From positions 14,904,199 to 14,968,198 of the forward strand of contig OZ036002.1 in NCBI GenBank assembly GCA_964035015.1: DNA of 64,000 bases, given 5' to 3'. Below are positions 33,727 through 46,100 of this stretch, piece after piece. The translations under genes and the position numbers were made by a program. The notes beneath the pieces were generated by a model. The model saw nothing but the letters and a program-made list of their open reading frames with translations, was not told the DNA's origin and did not search any database. Positions within the stretch are counted from its first letter, which is position 1. Each line of letters starts with the position of its first letter. This DNA comes from Corallium rubrum. Taxonomy: Eukaryota > Cnidaria > Anthozoa > Scleralcyonacea > Coralliidae.

Positions 33727-34277
33727 CAGCTATCAACATTATTCGGCTTGAAATCTTCGAGAACAATGCACCAACGCCAAGCTGCCATCGAAAAGTAAAG
33801 AACTCGGCTAACGAGCACGCTTCATGGCCTCACGGCCGCAAAGCCTTACCGGAAGCAAAATGTGCAAAAATGCAAATTCGATCGTGACCCGACAAAAAAA
33901 CTTAAAAAACATAGAAACCGAGCCGAAACGTTATACTCGGCTTACCACAGGTACCCCGAGTAAATAGCAAATGGTTTTCCGAATTCCCGATACTGTCTTC
34001 TCAAACTCATTAATAATTCATAAGATAAAAACAAAGGAAATTCGTACCGAGACGGAGGTTTGGATATCCGAGGAAGAAATTACATAAATTAAGCCAACTT
34101 TCTCCTTGATTTTCTCTTTAAACACTGATTCGTTTGAGAAGCGATATCAAACACTCGAAAGAGTGTTTCGTCCGATATCCAAACACGTCGAAGTTGGTTG
34201 AAAAATTCGACCAACGCCCTCGTTTTTCAACCCACTTCTCGGGTTTGGATATACTTCCAGTGTTTGATCTATTCACA

Positions 34278-34485
34278 GTTAATAGAGAAAATATACATGA
34301 TTTGGAAACCCGGCAAACTTAAAACTTTTAACAATCATTCAACCAAGCTACGATTCATGTTGAAAGGTACAGGAAGGTGCCAAATTCTTTGTTTTAGGTT
34401 TATTAATATTTAAACAGTACGATTGAGTGATTGAACCCTAACGTTGCTATTGGTTGATTGCTTCATTATACAGAAAACACAATAT
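34278..34485. repeat. CATAG-type MITE, one end lost
   Basis: From AGAGAAAATATACATGATTT to CATTATACAGAAAACACAAT it matches 13801-13995. It then runs into a 25-base C run (34497-34521) where the second half should be. Confidence 0.6.
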
Positions 34486-34990
34486 AAAAATCACTTCCCC
34501 CCCCCCCCCCCCCCCCCCCCCTCGAAATGTTGAATACACCGAATGTTGAAGAATACAACTGTGCAGGCGTCCTACAGAACTTTGGGCTCTCGGTGTTATC
34601 AGCGGCACATAACGCATGGCAAAATTCAAATTAAGTTATGCAGCAAAAACAACTGAAAGTTTAATAACTACGATCTGAAAACATTATATATACTTTCGTA
34701 GATAATTCAAATTGTACACAAAAAGTAATTTCCTAGTCGAAGCATCTTCAAATTGTGTTTAGAATAAGATTTGAAAAGTCGAGAGTGAATTATTTGCACA
34801 TATTCTGCGGAGAAGCGGCGTATAGCATGGCTCAGTCATTTTTCTAGTATATCTCCACTGTAAATAACTTTGAGAAACAATGAAAAACAGGAAGTGACTT
34901 AGTAGTGATACCCCAATCAGAAAAATCTTGATGTAGGCTGGTTAAAAGTTTCTGAACGAAGTTGGAGTTAACGTTTTGACACTAGATTTT

Positions 34991-35469
34991 TAAAGGACAT
35001 TGGCAATAAAAAGTAAGTTTGTCTATTTTGAAAGAACTCGTAAAATTATAATAGAAGATCTTTTGCAACTTTTTTGTATTTTTCTTCGTGTTTAAAATTA
35101 TTCATTTTTTGATATGCAAATTGGATGATCTATGATGTCAGGAGCAGGGTACAGAATTTTCACGCTTAGCAAAATCAGTTATATCTCTATGTTTGTTTAA
35201 CGAAATAACTTTAAACTGCGCACATAAACATATGACACTAAACATTTTATGTTGAGCATGCTGCAATCAGAGGTGTAAGTGATTTTGTAATGTATGAAAA
35301 TACTGTACCCTGCTCCTGACGTCAGAAATCATCCAATTTACATATTAAACAAACTGAAATATTTTAAAAACGAAGGAAGATACAAAAAAAGTTGCAAAAG
35401 ATCTTCTGTTACAGTTTTACGAGTTCTTTCAAATTTGATTAACTTCATTTTTATTGCCAATGTCTTTTA
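34991..35469. mobile_element. Foldback element, TAAAGGACATTGGCAATAAA arms
   Basis: Arms of about 200 bp, with GAAAGAACTCGTAAAA, AGATCTTTTGCAACTTTTTT and CAGGAGCAGGGTACAG shared in inverted form. The arm type (GAAAGAAC..TTTTGCA..AAATT) is related to the palindrome at 38150-38526 and to sequence at 61495-61560, so a family sits at several sites near the gene's exons. Confidence 0.65.
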
Positions 35470-36227
35470 AGCTACTTAAAACTTTTTAATAGCGTTAAAC
35501 TTAGTAGAGTAGCGTTAAACACAGCCTGCGAGCAGACGTTCTGTGAGTTTAGATAGCACTGGCGAGAAAGAACGTCTGCTGTCAAATCTTGTAATTGGCT
35601 TTCCCCCCTTGACACCTGCATGGCATGTAAACAAACTACAGGGCGAATCGCCTTCAACGAATCTATACACCGATGATATAAATGTCTACTTACGGACTAT
35701 ATTGTTGACTGCCATTGCTCTACAATAAAAGGAAACTTCGCTTCACTTCACTTCACTTCACTTCAAGGCAGTTGGTTTGCCAATTCTTTCACTGCATGGC
35801 CGCCTTTTGCAGAAGCTGACGCTGATTTCACTTGGGATTTTTGTGCTAAACTGAACCCAGGAGACTGGACCCGTTGAAAGCTGAGCAAAACGTCTCGGCT
35901 TCAGCAAATGACCTTAATTATTTAAAAGTTAACTAAACGATTTTGTCTCAACACAGGCGAAAATATTATTTCAAATAAAGTGAAAGAATAAGATTGTTAT
36001 TAACCGTGCATGGCCAATCATAATAGAAGCGGAAGTAGCAGAAACGCGTTATAAGCCAATCAGAAAATTAATCCTCCACACGGACTATTGAATGTATTTT
36101 TAAATGAATTTCCACATGCAAACTGTCTTCCTTCCTCTAAAAGCCAACCTCCCTAATTAGACAGTCTGTCCTACGTTAAACTATGTCTGATTCTTCACCT
36201 GGTTGCGTTTGGAATATATATATATAT

Positions 36228-36477
36228 ATTTGTTGGCCTTAAAAGCCGTTCATACGAGGCGTGCTAGTCCGGTTACCAGAATGGTTTAATGTCACGAATA
36301 TCTTATTACGACTATTTAAGAAATGCAAAATAACATACAACAGCAAAATTTGCATCGTTTTTCTATAGGCGCAGCACACAATTTTGAGGTCAAAGATTTT
36401 TGTGACCTAAAATCAGCTCAGTACCCAGGTTAGCCTGTCTCCTGTGAACAGGTCTTTAGTATGTCATCAAGGACTTT
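36228..36477. mobile_element. GCCGTTCATA-type MITE, 0.2 kb before exon 2
   Basis: The left end AAAAGCCGTTCATACGAGG pairs imperfectly with the complement of GCCTGTCTCCTGTGAACAGG. The interior TATTACGACTATTTAAGAA and AGATTTTTGTGAC are shared with the copy at 63568-63789. Both copies stand just upstream of an exon of the DD-ZU5 gene. Confidence 0.55.
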
Positions 36478-36695
36478 GCCCCCAACTGCTCCAAGATAAT
36501 CATTTGATCCCCGTTCACCTACACATTGAAATTATGGAGGTTGGTCTAGTGTCGAAATAACGATTGTAGGAGGTCTAATGTTTTGAGCGTGGACTTCTTT
36601 TGTAAGACGGGAGGTGCATGTGTAATACAGCTCAATTTAAGATTATTAAATTTTGTTTAGTCGTTAACTTTTTTGTAATATATTTATTGTTTCAG

Positions 36696-36765
36696 AGAAG
36701 ACGACCCCTATCCAACCTCCAATCCCCGAGCCCGTGCCTGACGGCAAGAGTGGAGATTCTTTAAA
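36696..36765 (+). CDS. DD-ZU5 gene, proline-rich linker exon (exon 2)
   Basis: Acceptor TTGTTTCAG/AGAAG, donor TTTAAA/GTTAGT. Entering in phase 1 it reads KTTPIQPPIPEPVPDGKSGD and leaves in phase 2. The 23-residue piece is proline-rich and is probably a flexible hinge between the death domain and ZU5. The phases agree with the death-domain exon before it and the ZU5 exon after it, which is the main support for so short an exon. Confidence 0.7.
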
Positions 36766-37190
36766 GTTAGTGGCTCATTATCTGTGTTTTTCTACGTGTA
36801 CCTTGTCTTTCTGTTGTTCTGGTCGTTTTTGTAGTTATTGTTATTATTACAGCTATATTGTAACTATCGCTACTATCACTCATTGCGTTTTGTACCTTGT
36901 TGGTGTACGATCCATTGCCTCAGTCTTCCATGCGATCTATTGGCTGGGCAGTACTATCTATTGCCTTTTTGGTACGATTCATTGCCTTACCAGTACAATC
37001 TATTGCCTTTTCGGTACGATCCACTCCCTGGTTGTTGTTGGTCGTCGGTGGCTGTTGGTTGTTCTTGATTGGTTGTTGGTGGATATAGTAGATGTTTGTT
37101 AGTTGGTGGTTGTTTGTTGCTTTTTGTTGTTGTTCAAGATTTTTTAAGAATTATAACGGATTATATTTCTTTTTTGTTTTCGTTTGCTAG

Positions 37191-37528
37191 TTTCATGATT
37201 GATGTTCAAGGTGGAGGGTTTTTTTTTCCTGCTGCAAATGCCTTTCTCCAATTTCCAAGCGAAGCGGTCTCGAAGCCGGTTAGCATTACATGCAGACGTG
37301 TAAGTTACGACAAATGTCCTAAAAAACCGAAAAATGGGGATGTCTTCTGTAGCAGCATCATTAAAATAGGAGCAGAAGAAGAGACTTTTCACAAGCCAAT
37401 TACAGTTCTACTGTCTCACTCTGCGTTTGAAAGTGGAGCTTATATTGACTACTTTGATGTAGCTGTGCAGCAGTTAGTAAAAGATGATTGGGAAGATCTG
37501 GAAACTGAAAGAATCAGTAAATCCAAAG
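37191..37528 (+). CDS. DD-ZU5 gene, ZU5 domain exon (exon 3)
   Basis: Reads FMIDVQGGGFFFPAANAFLQ.., PSEAVSKPVSITCRRVSY.., KPITVLLSHSAF.., YFDVAVQQLVKDDWEDLE. This is a ZU5 fold (GGG..P.a...iP..AV....I, then KPvxvxlxHs), the module of UNC5, ankyrins and PIDD that packs against UPA and controls death-domain availability. The acceptor TTTGCTAG/TTTC enters in phase 2; the donor CCAAAG/GTAAAA leaves in phase 1. The open frame extends upstream into the intron, but that part is low-complexity GTTGTTG-type sequence and is not coding. I see no HFS-type autoprocessing motif in this exon. Confidence 0.85.
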
Positions 37529-37633
37529 GTAAAAGGTTGAGTTGACTGTATTTAGTTTGTCTTCTTACCCTAATTTAGGGTGCACTGATTTGGGGAGAAA
37601 ATGACAAAAATACTTTTTCTAAATTGTCTTTAG

Positions 37634-37869
37634 ATCTGTCTAATCAAACTGTATCGACTTTCAGCGACATAGCCGAATATTTACCAGTTGTACAGTCTAC
37701 CATAGTAGAGCCATGTACATTGGTCGCGGTTACCAGGATAAGATCTGAAGAGATTGTTCTGCAGCCTGACGAACACTTTGTGTACCCAAAATCTTATGGA
37801 AAGGAGAGCAAGCTGGAAATACTTTTTCCTGTTGGTGCAGTGGAAACAGAATGTCGTTTAATTGTGCAG
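37634..37869 (+). CDS. DD-ZU5 gene, start of second ZU5 (exon 4)
   Basis: Reads ..LSNQTVSTFSDIAEYLPVV.., TLVAVTRIRSEEIVLQPDEH.., KLEILFPVGAVETECRLIVQV. The VTRxRSExxxL link followed by xxLEIxFPxGAV is how tandem ZU5 units run together in PIDD- and ankyrin-like proteins. The acceptor GTCTTTAG/ATCTG enters in phase 1; the donor GTGCAG/GTATTT leaves in phase 0. The second ZU5 is cut in its middle by the following 23.2 kb intron. A TIR element begins 45 bases after the donor. Confidence 0.8.
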
Positions 37870-38149
37870 GTATTTAAGTAAAATTTCATTGTTTTTTTTG
37901 TGCGAAGTTAGTAGTCGAGGAGGAGAAGCGAGTAAACGTCGACCACGTAGCACCCCCATTACACAATATTTTTGACTCCAGATTATAATAGGCTGATACC
38001 CATAGAACATTGCTAGGTCAGTCGTACTCACAAATTGTGGGGTCAGTGGCCTGCTACATAGATGGGGTAGGTGGTCCTTACATTGACAGACTTAAAGTGC
38101 ACATGAAACGAAAATTAAGTTTGTCTTATTTGAAAGAACACTTAAAATG

Positions 38150-38526
38150 ATAGAGTAACATCTTTTGCAGTTTTAGTTTTTCGTTTCCTTGTTTCGTTGT
38201 TGAGATATTTCAGTTTGTTTGAAATGTAAATTAAACAACTTGACGTCACACGTGCATAATGAGTTATCAGAGAAGGTTATATATCTTTGCTATTATCAAA
38301 CCAAACTTAATTCGAAGGAAGTATGTTCGTGTGTTTCTCTCACAACGCCAAACTGTAGAATTTTCATGTGATTATATTTGATAATAGCAAAGATAACCTT
38401 CTCTGATAACTCATTATGCACATGTGACTTCAAGTTGTTTAATTTACATATCAAACAAACTGAAATATCTCAACAAGGAAGCAAGGAAACGAAAAATTGC
38501 AAAAGATGTTACTCTATCATTTTAAG
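38150..38526. mobile_element. Palindromic insertion in the left arm of the 3.9 kb element
   Basis: Arms AAATGATAGAGTAACATCTTTTGC and its complement, with inner ACATGTGACTTCAAGTTGTT-type pairs. The right arm (near 41615) reads directly across AACACTTAGGGTGTTC without it, giving the empty site. Confidence 0.7.
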
Positions 38527-39101
38527 GGTGTTCGGACGTATTCCGTTGCTAGGCAACCGGTTGCTAAGGACATTACTTCCGGTCGGAGAAATCGTTTCAC
38601 AAAAACATATTTTTGTACTTATACACTGCAAAAAGGTATAAAATGATAACAAAAAAACCGAAAAGAGCCGGGTAAGTTTGTGAGAAAAAGTGCCAAAACA
38701 AAAGAAAACTATTCCTTTGCTGTAGAATGTCGCTGACAATAACACTTGAAGAGTTGAAGAACTTCTATACACAGACGGCGATAGATGGAAAAATAAAAGA
38801 AGGGCGTCGTCACATCGAGCGTCGAGATATGTCGAACGTCGCAAAAACATGAGCTCACAAGATTCCTATAATTCCCGCGAGTATTTATCGAATCGTTATG
38901 TCTCCCAAAAAGTACGCATGGGTTTTATGATTAAACCAAAAATGACAAAGATATTCTATTTTTTGTTTAAAATATCCCTTAAAATTTCATTAAATTTCTT
39001 TATTTCATAAAGTCATTAAGATTTGCTCAATTGAGAAACGCATGCGTACTTTTTTGCACATAACAATTCTGGTTCTAGTGAAACTTCTTTAGTTAGCAAA
39101 A

Positions 39102-41389
39102 TAGCCTGCGAGCAGGCTCTCTCAACGCGGCGCTGTGAAATGAGAGCCTGCAACAATCCTAGGGGTAAATCGATAACACCCACTTAATTAATATGCAAAT
39201 GTCGCGAATCAAACCAATCACATTCTTCCGGAAGTCTGTGTAAAAACCCTCATTCAAAGCACAATCCGAAGATGTAAATTTCACACTATCAACTATACTC
39301 GTTACCGGAAACTCAAAATCTGTTTATAAGAAAGCCAGAAGCAATGTAACGCATCTAACGATTATCGGGTATGTAGTTAGGAGTTCAAAATATTCAACTT
39401 TAGACTAAAAACATGTAGCGAAACAGTTTAGCGATGCATGCTAACGTCTCAGTTTGAATCAAATTGAATGTACTTTAAAGATTGGGTCATGACAACCTCA
39501 GATCTTAGCTTTATAAGTTTGCTATCTCTAATTTGTGGAAGACGAACATAACTTTGATTTTGAACAGAAACAGTGACAAATCGTTATTCGAGATTAGGTG
39601 TTTGTGATTCACTGAACGGCATTCACTGATCCAGGTGATGGCGACAGAATATCGTCAAGATAGCGCTTCTCATGTAAATGTGCAAGTTGCAAGAGGTCAA
39701 AACGAAGACTTTCACGAACTGCTGTATACGAACGAACATGAAATGAGTTACGCTCCTTCGTAGCTAGGGAATGTGCGAAAACCTAACTTAAATGAACATA
39801 TAGACACTTTCAGACGCTTTCAAAGATAACCGACAAATAGAACCAGGTGCGTATCATTATAGTCTAAACGGCGACATATTAATAGTTCAGAAATTCAAGT
39901 GTTTTAATCAAATTTAGCAAGACTTTCCTTCTGGCTGTTGAGTTAAAAAACTGGGTCATTCTGAACTGAATAACTGGTAGCCTCGAGCCAGTCGGCTTCG
40001 ATAATATAAATAATACTAGACACACTGGCGCACAAATTGGATATATCAATTATAAAGTTCCAGACAATAGCACAGACATTTATTAATGGCAGAAAGAAAC
40101 CTCGTTTGAAAAAGAGCTTACCTCATTTAGCAATAATCTTTATTACACGAATTAAGTGAAAGTATAATCTCCTCTTATTAATATGTTTTGACGTTTTGAA
40201 CGGCACATTATTATTGAGTCAAGGCGACACACGGGGCTCGATTTGTGATGAAAGTGATGACACTTGCTTCTGTATTATAAAGCCAGACACTGACAGACAG
40301 AGTTTGGGTTTTGGTCGAGGGTCGAGTGTCGAGGGTTGCTAGTCGAGGGTCGAGGGTAGTTGGTCGAGGGTCGTAAAATATGCTAAAAATATTTTTGAAA
40401 TATATAATATAACTTATTTTGTGTTTCAAGTAAAAAAACTCTTGCCGCGGCATTTACGCAAAGTGGATGATGCTTCAATGTTTTGGAAGACTTGTGAAGT
40501 CGGTCTGATTCAAGTTTTCCTGCATGGTTTTCGAAGACGTCTTTTTCCGGACGAGTAAAGTTGTTTCATAAACCAAGAATTTGTATGATTACGATTTACT
40601 ACCTGTTTCCAAAATCTAATGTACATTTAATATAAGCCTCCTCCGCAGGCAACTCTCTGTTGATTTTATACAAAAATAGCGCGGAAGGTTTGCTCCTATT
40701 TGTCCCTTGAGTTGCTCATACCGCTTGCGAAATGGTAAAGGATCGGAATACATGAAGATAATACACGAATTAAAATGCGAAAGCATGGCTAATAGGTTAC
40801 CAGTTTTCTAGACAAATTTACCAAATATTTCCTGTCAGTAAAACACCTGCCGCGTGCGTATCGAATGTCCAAAAAATATCTTCCGCCGCAATTGTTTTTG
40901 TCTAGCCTATACGTCGAAGTTTTATTTGTGCCGCTAGAAGGAACTGAATTATGTGCGTAAATTTTAGCATATTTTACGACCCTCGACCAACTACCCTCGA
41001 CCCTCGACTTGCAACCCTCGACACTCGACCCTCGACCAAAACCCAAACTCTGACAGACAGAGAGATTCATGGAGTTTCAACCCGGATCTACTTTGCTATT
41101 TCTTTTCTTTTGTTCCACAGCGATGTGTTTTAAAAATATTAAGAGCTACAGCGTCTTTAATAGCAGTCTTGTTGAAATATATCTCACTCCATGCATTGTT
41201 GAAGTCCGTAAACAATAACTTTAAAAATAATTTATTCTGCATTAATTTTGTTCGACCAATAGAAACTCGCGGCCGCCAAATTCGACCAATAGAAATACGC
41301 GGCCTCTGACGGCCGCGAGTGACGAAAAAACATCATGCTTTGTTGCAGGCCCACATTGCACAGCAACAGGAGGGCCTGCCCGCAGGCTA
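39102..41389. mobile_element. 2.3 kb TIR element with 9-bp duplication TTAGCAAAA
   Basis: Ends TAGCCTGCGAGCAGGC and the complement of GCCTGCCCGCAGGCTA. TTAGCAAAA lies directly outside both ends (39093-39101, 41390-41398). No recognisable frame inside. GCCGCGAGT motifs near the right end. Mutator-like by its duplication length. Confidence 0.75.
40300..41050. mobile_element. 751-bp TIR element with CCCTCGAC repeats, 9-bp duplication
   Basis: Ends GAGTTTGGGTTTTGGTCGAG and its complement, with TIRs of about 100 bp made of GTCGAGGGT heptamer-like repeats. TGACAGACA flanks both ends (40291-40299, 41051-41059). The outermost G..C pair allows an 11-bp reading. The interior is non-coding. Confidence 0.8.
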
Positions 41390-41836
41390 TTAGCAAAACT
41401 TCTAAGTTGGAGGAAATTATAGGTTTTTTTCTTATCTCAATAACGTCACAATGACGTCACGGTATGACGTCATCAAACGAAAGAACTTCATTCATATATA
41501 CTACGTACAGAATATATAGCATTTCTAGCATGGGGATCAAATTTGTAAAGCTCTAGAAGCTCTGTGGTCAAATCAAGTTTTCCCTAGCAATGGGTCAAAA
41601 TAAATATGTCTGAACACCCTAAGTGTTTTTTCAAATTTTCGTTTCATGTGCACTTCAAGTCTGTCAATGTAAGGACCACCCACGCCCGCTATGTAGCAGG
41701 CCACTGACCCCACAATTTGTGAGTACGACTGACCTAGCAATGTTCTATGGGTATCAGCCTATTATAATCTGGAGTCAAAACTATTGTGTAGTGGGGGTGC
41801 AACGTGGTCGACGTTTTCTCGCTTCTCCTCCTCGAC

Positions 41837-43080
41837 AATAGGTGTAGACTTAAAACGAGACGGAGATATAATAAATTATTTCTATTATATAAGCATTGAG
41901 ATTTATGCACGAACAACGAGCGCGTACCAAAAGCTGCATGTAACTACGTCGCTTAATTTCCAAGGCGCGCATTAATTTTTGATTGAAGAGCTTGTCTAGC
42001 AAAACATTTACCGAGCGTGGAAGGTTATGGTGATATGAACATGCGCTTTGGTTCAGTGTAACACAGTTTGCTCTACGCTAATGACTGTTTTGTAAATGCA
42101 CCGTATTTTGAACGATGATGGCCGCCAATCTATATTCTTTTATATGCATTAAAATTAGCTTTTCTAGCTTCGTTCTTGTGTAAAGGTTCTTTCAATTTTA
42201 GACACAACGACGAGGTTTGAAAGGCTAATTTAAATGCATTTCAAAAACTCATTAATAATTCATGAGGAAAATTCAAAAGAAATTAATGTTTAATCAGTGT
42301 CTTTATATGTGATAAGGATACCTCCTAATTTACATAAACTTTAGCTTTGATTTTCTCGGCTTAGACAAGGTTATTTTTCAAACTTACTTCGCCAATGAAC
42401 TTACCAAGTGGTTCGTTTTTGAAGCCGTTCAATAAACTCGCAGTTCGTGTCTGATAAAACACTCCTACTCGTTAATTAAACAGTACTTATCAAATTCATT
42501 AATAATTCATAAGGATAATTCAAAAGAAATGAATGTTTAATCAGGTGTTTGTAAATACTGTTAAAACATTGATTAATAAAACATCAATGTTTTATCAAAG
42601 TTATTGGACACTATACTCAAATTCTTTCTGAGTTAAAATGATTTTATCTAAAGTGTCTTACAACTCTTAACCAAAGTATTCATCATGTACACTTAGAATT
42701 TGATAAGTAAGTTAATTTCGGCTCGCCATTGTAAATGCCCATAAAGATCGGCCGCTCATATTTTAACTACTATATAAAAGATATAATACGGTGTATGTAA
42801 TCATTTTCTAATGCTATTGCTTTTTATACAGATTAATCAATTTTGTGTTGTTAATGAAGTAGCTATTCGCGTGAATGAAATTTTATAAACCCTATTATTA
42901 TTTGCGTGTTCTAAGGATTTAGGGTGAAGGAAAATTCGAGTGTAGAATATATACATTTAAAGACCATGCTATGTAATCGAAGACCATGCTATGTAATCGA
43001 GTGAAAACATGCTATGTAATCGAGTGAAATGCCCAATATCATCTATTAGTATAATTTCAGTAGTAAAAAATGGCTTTCGA
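41837..43080. other. Intron sequence with CATTAATAATTCAT direct repeats
   Basis: Two direct repeats (42245-42325 and 42489-42560) share CTCATTAATAATTCATRAGG and AAAAGAAATKAATGTTTAATC; a third relative is at 34007-34040. Three tandem CATGCTATGTAATCGAGTGAA units lie at 42964-43027. No gene is seen. Confidence 0.5.
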
Positions 43081-43147
43081 GCAATTTGATTGGTTAACTG
43101 AGTAGTAAATCTGAGGCATTATTTACTACCTGAGTAGTAAATAATGC
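43081..43147 (+). promoter_or_regulatory. Hairpin and CCAAT-like block before Crypton 2
   Basis: GCAATTTGATTGG (inverse CCAAT) at 43081-43093 is shared with the region before Crypton 1 (22467-22482). GCATTATTTACTAC (43116-43129) and its exact complement (43134-43147) form a 14-bp stem with a CTGA loop, seven bases before the ATG. It could be a promoter element or a recombinase binding site. Confidence 0.45.
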
Positions 43148-43154
43148 TTTCAAA

Positions 43155-46100
43155 ATGGCTTCCCACAGTCGTTTTGTAGAAATTTCTGTTGAGGAAATTG
43201 AACAAATAAAGGACAGTGCAATTCCACAAAACACAAAACTAGCAACAAAATATGGGATTAAGCTTTTCAAAGGTAAGGAGTCTTTTTGCAATTAATTTAT
43301 TAACAATTTGTTTGACAATTTACAACTGACTGTCAAAAAAGAGCGATGGGCAAAATTACTTGTCTTTTTTAACTATTTTCTACACTAGAATGGTTCTCAC
43401 ACCAAAACGAGTTTACAACCGAGTTCGAGAACATGGAAATTGATGACCTGAATCAATGTCTATCAAAATTCTACATGTCTGCAAGAAAAAAAGATGGTTC
43501 TTACTACAAAAAGGCAACCTTGATGTCATTGCGAGCTGCGTTGGATCGCCATCTTCGCTCACCACCATATAACAAAAAGTTCTCAATTTGTGACCCGGTC
43601 GCCTTTCAAGAAGCAAATAAAACATTGCATTCCTACCTGAAACATCTCATGGGCACTGGAAAAATTGCTGGAACTGTCCACAAAAATCCCTTGACACCTG
43701 AAGCGGTACAACTCCTTTTCGAGAAAGGCGAACTTGCTTGCGCTGAAACCCGTGATCCTCGCTGTTTAATGCAAACAGTTTGGTTCTACATTTCTTTGTA
43801 TTTTGGCAAACGAGGTTGTGAAAACCAGAGGGCAATGAAGAAATCGATGCTACGTCTTTGTACAACAGGCACTGGAGAAGAGTACTTCGAGCTCAATAAA
43901 GATGAACCGGGGACGATGCTTTCAAGCAAAAATCACACTGGCTGTCTCGAAGGCACGGAAGACCACTCGGACGGCAAGGTCTTTGCTCTCACAAAATCGC
44001 CAAGATGTCCAGTAAATACAATCAAAGCGTATTTAAGTCACCTAAATCCTGACATGGACGTGTTGTTCCAGCGACCAAGACATCCTTCTTCAAGGTTCAA
44101 CCCAAACGAAGCAATAGTTTGGTACGAGAAAAAAGTACTCGGCCATAACTTGCTCAACAACATGATGCGAGATATGTCACAAAGAGCTGGAATATCGCCT
44201 TACTATACCAACCATTCGCTGCGAGCCACCACCGTTACTGTTTTATCGTCCAACAACGTTGAAACACGAAAGATTAAAGCCGTAACTGGTCACAGAAGCG
44301 ATACAAGCATAGAAAGTTATTGCGCCAGACCAACTCTAAGCCAGTTTAAGCAGATGTCGTCGACGCTAAGTTCGTTTGTTCGTGGCGAAGAAAATACAGC
44401 AGCCACTTCGTCTTCGTCAATCATCCCAACTCCAGATGCCTCTCGTGAACATCCAGCAGAAAGCAGTCCAACAGTCGCAAACAGTACTGTATCCTTTTGC
44501 AGAAATGAGGCAAATATTCTTCAAGCACATGGTGTGAGGTAGACTTGCTACAAGTCGACCTCTTGTTTGCTTGACCTCTTGTTTGCTTGACCTCTTGTTT
44601 GCTTGACCTCTTGTTTGCTTGACCTTTTGTTTGCTTGACCTCTTGTTTGCTTGACCTCTTGTTTGCTTGACGCAGCGAGCGCGAGACGTAGTCGCGCGCG
44701 AGCGAGAGGTCGACTTGTCGAACTTGCTTCGCGCCATTTTTGGCGACCCAAAATCAGGTCGCTGAATTAATTATCTTTTCGACCAGTCAGAATACAGCGT
44801 AAGATAAACATGTTAATCATGTCGATTTCACTCGATGTCTTACAGTCTTTACAAATGGCTACGATTTCAGAAGCGATTGATAAAGCAAAGCAGTCTGTTG
44901 GCTACTCGGAATTAAGAGAGTATCAACGGCAGACTATTGAGGCTTATCTCTCTAACAGAGATGTGTTCGTTTCGGCGTCAACAGGAGCTGGGAAAAGCCT
45001 TACGTTTCAGTTAGCGCCATATGCCTTCGAGCATTTATCAGCAAACAACAAATCACTGGTTCTCGTGATCGTTCCATTGGTTTCGCTGATGAAAGACCAA
45101 GTTAACGATTTGGTGAGTCGTGGAATTCCTGCTTCTTATGTTGGGGACGACTGCTCGGAAGATCAACTGAGAGATATCTTGGATTTCAAGGCCAGAATTG
45201 TGTTTGGGAGTCCCGAAGCCCTTCTGAACACTTACCGCCATATATTTCGCCACTTGAAAAGCAACTTAAAAGCCGTGTTTGTCGATGAAAGCCATTGCAT
45301 TGCGAAGTGGTAAGTTTTTACTTTACATTTAATTGAGTAAAATCCAAACGTGGCAATGTCGTTTGCTTCCTCTGGTTTGCTTCTTTCCATCAGTGTAGAG
45401 CAGTAATATTATTGTAATTGTTCTCGAAGTTTTAGGGACCGTTCATTATTTATGCCCAGGGTTGGTACCGAAGAGAAACTAGAAGCAGGGTAATTTTTTT
45501 AGTTACCCAACCTCAAAATGGTTTAAGATATTTTTTACCCAACCCACTATTAAATACTAATTCCCTACCTTTTATAAAATATCTTTGCAAAACAAAATGC
45601 ATACTAAAATTAAGTATACACATACTGCAAATACTACAGTACATGAATTGTGTCTGTAGTGTCAATACTGTTCATTAGATAAATGTATTTTTATTTATTT
45701 AAACTTCCGTTTTGATAATAGTTAGAAGAACAAAGAAAAAAGTTAACATACAAAAAAATATTGGTAGTGTATACCTGATACTTCAAATTTATATTAGTCT
45801 GCAAATGCCAGTCTCCATGATTCCGCACTTCGCCCAGACCTGGTGGGTCTTCATTCACTTGATTCAATTGCTCATCATTTTCCTCATCACTTTCATCCAT
45901 ATCATTGAAGACAAATGTTATTTTGCCCAACCCATGAGTTAGTCAAAAACTGGGTTACCCAACCCATTTATCTTCGGTACCAACCCTGGGCATAAATAAT
46001 GAACGGTCCCTAATAGTGGTGTATATGCGAAAATTTTTTAGTGAAATGTCCTATCAGAGCATTAGAAAAAAAACATTTTGCAATTTACAATTGAAATTAT

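Larger units (their letters stand above)
37914..41836. mobile_element. 3.9 kb TIR element, outermost of a three-level nest
   Basis: Ends GTCGAGGAGGAGAAGCGAG and its complement. The arms (about 230 bp) share GTCGACCACGTWGCACCCCC and CTAGGTCAGTCGTACTCACA. No intact coding region. No clear target duplication. It contains the palindrome at 38150-38526 and the 39102-41389 element, which in turn contains 40300-41050. Confidence 0.7.

Noticed and set aside
36734..37190. Upstream extensions of the linker and ZU5 frames as coding
   Set aside because: Low-complexity GTTGTTG and TTGCCTTTTGGTACGATTC repeats between good donor and acceptor sites; the phases fit only if this is intron.
44555..44666. CRISPR-like array of GACCTCTTGTTTGCTT
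   Set aside because: Units are directly adjacent without spacers, recur inverted at the other end of a transposon, and the genome is eukaryotic. They are TIR subrepeats.
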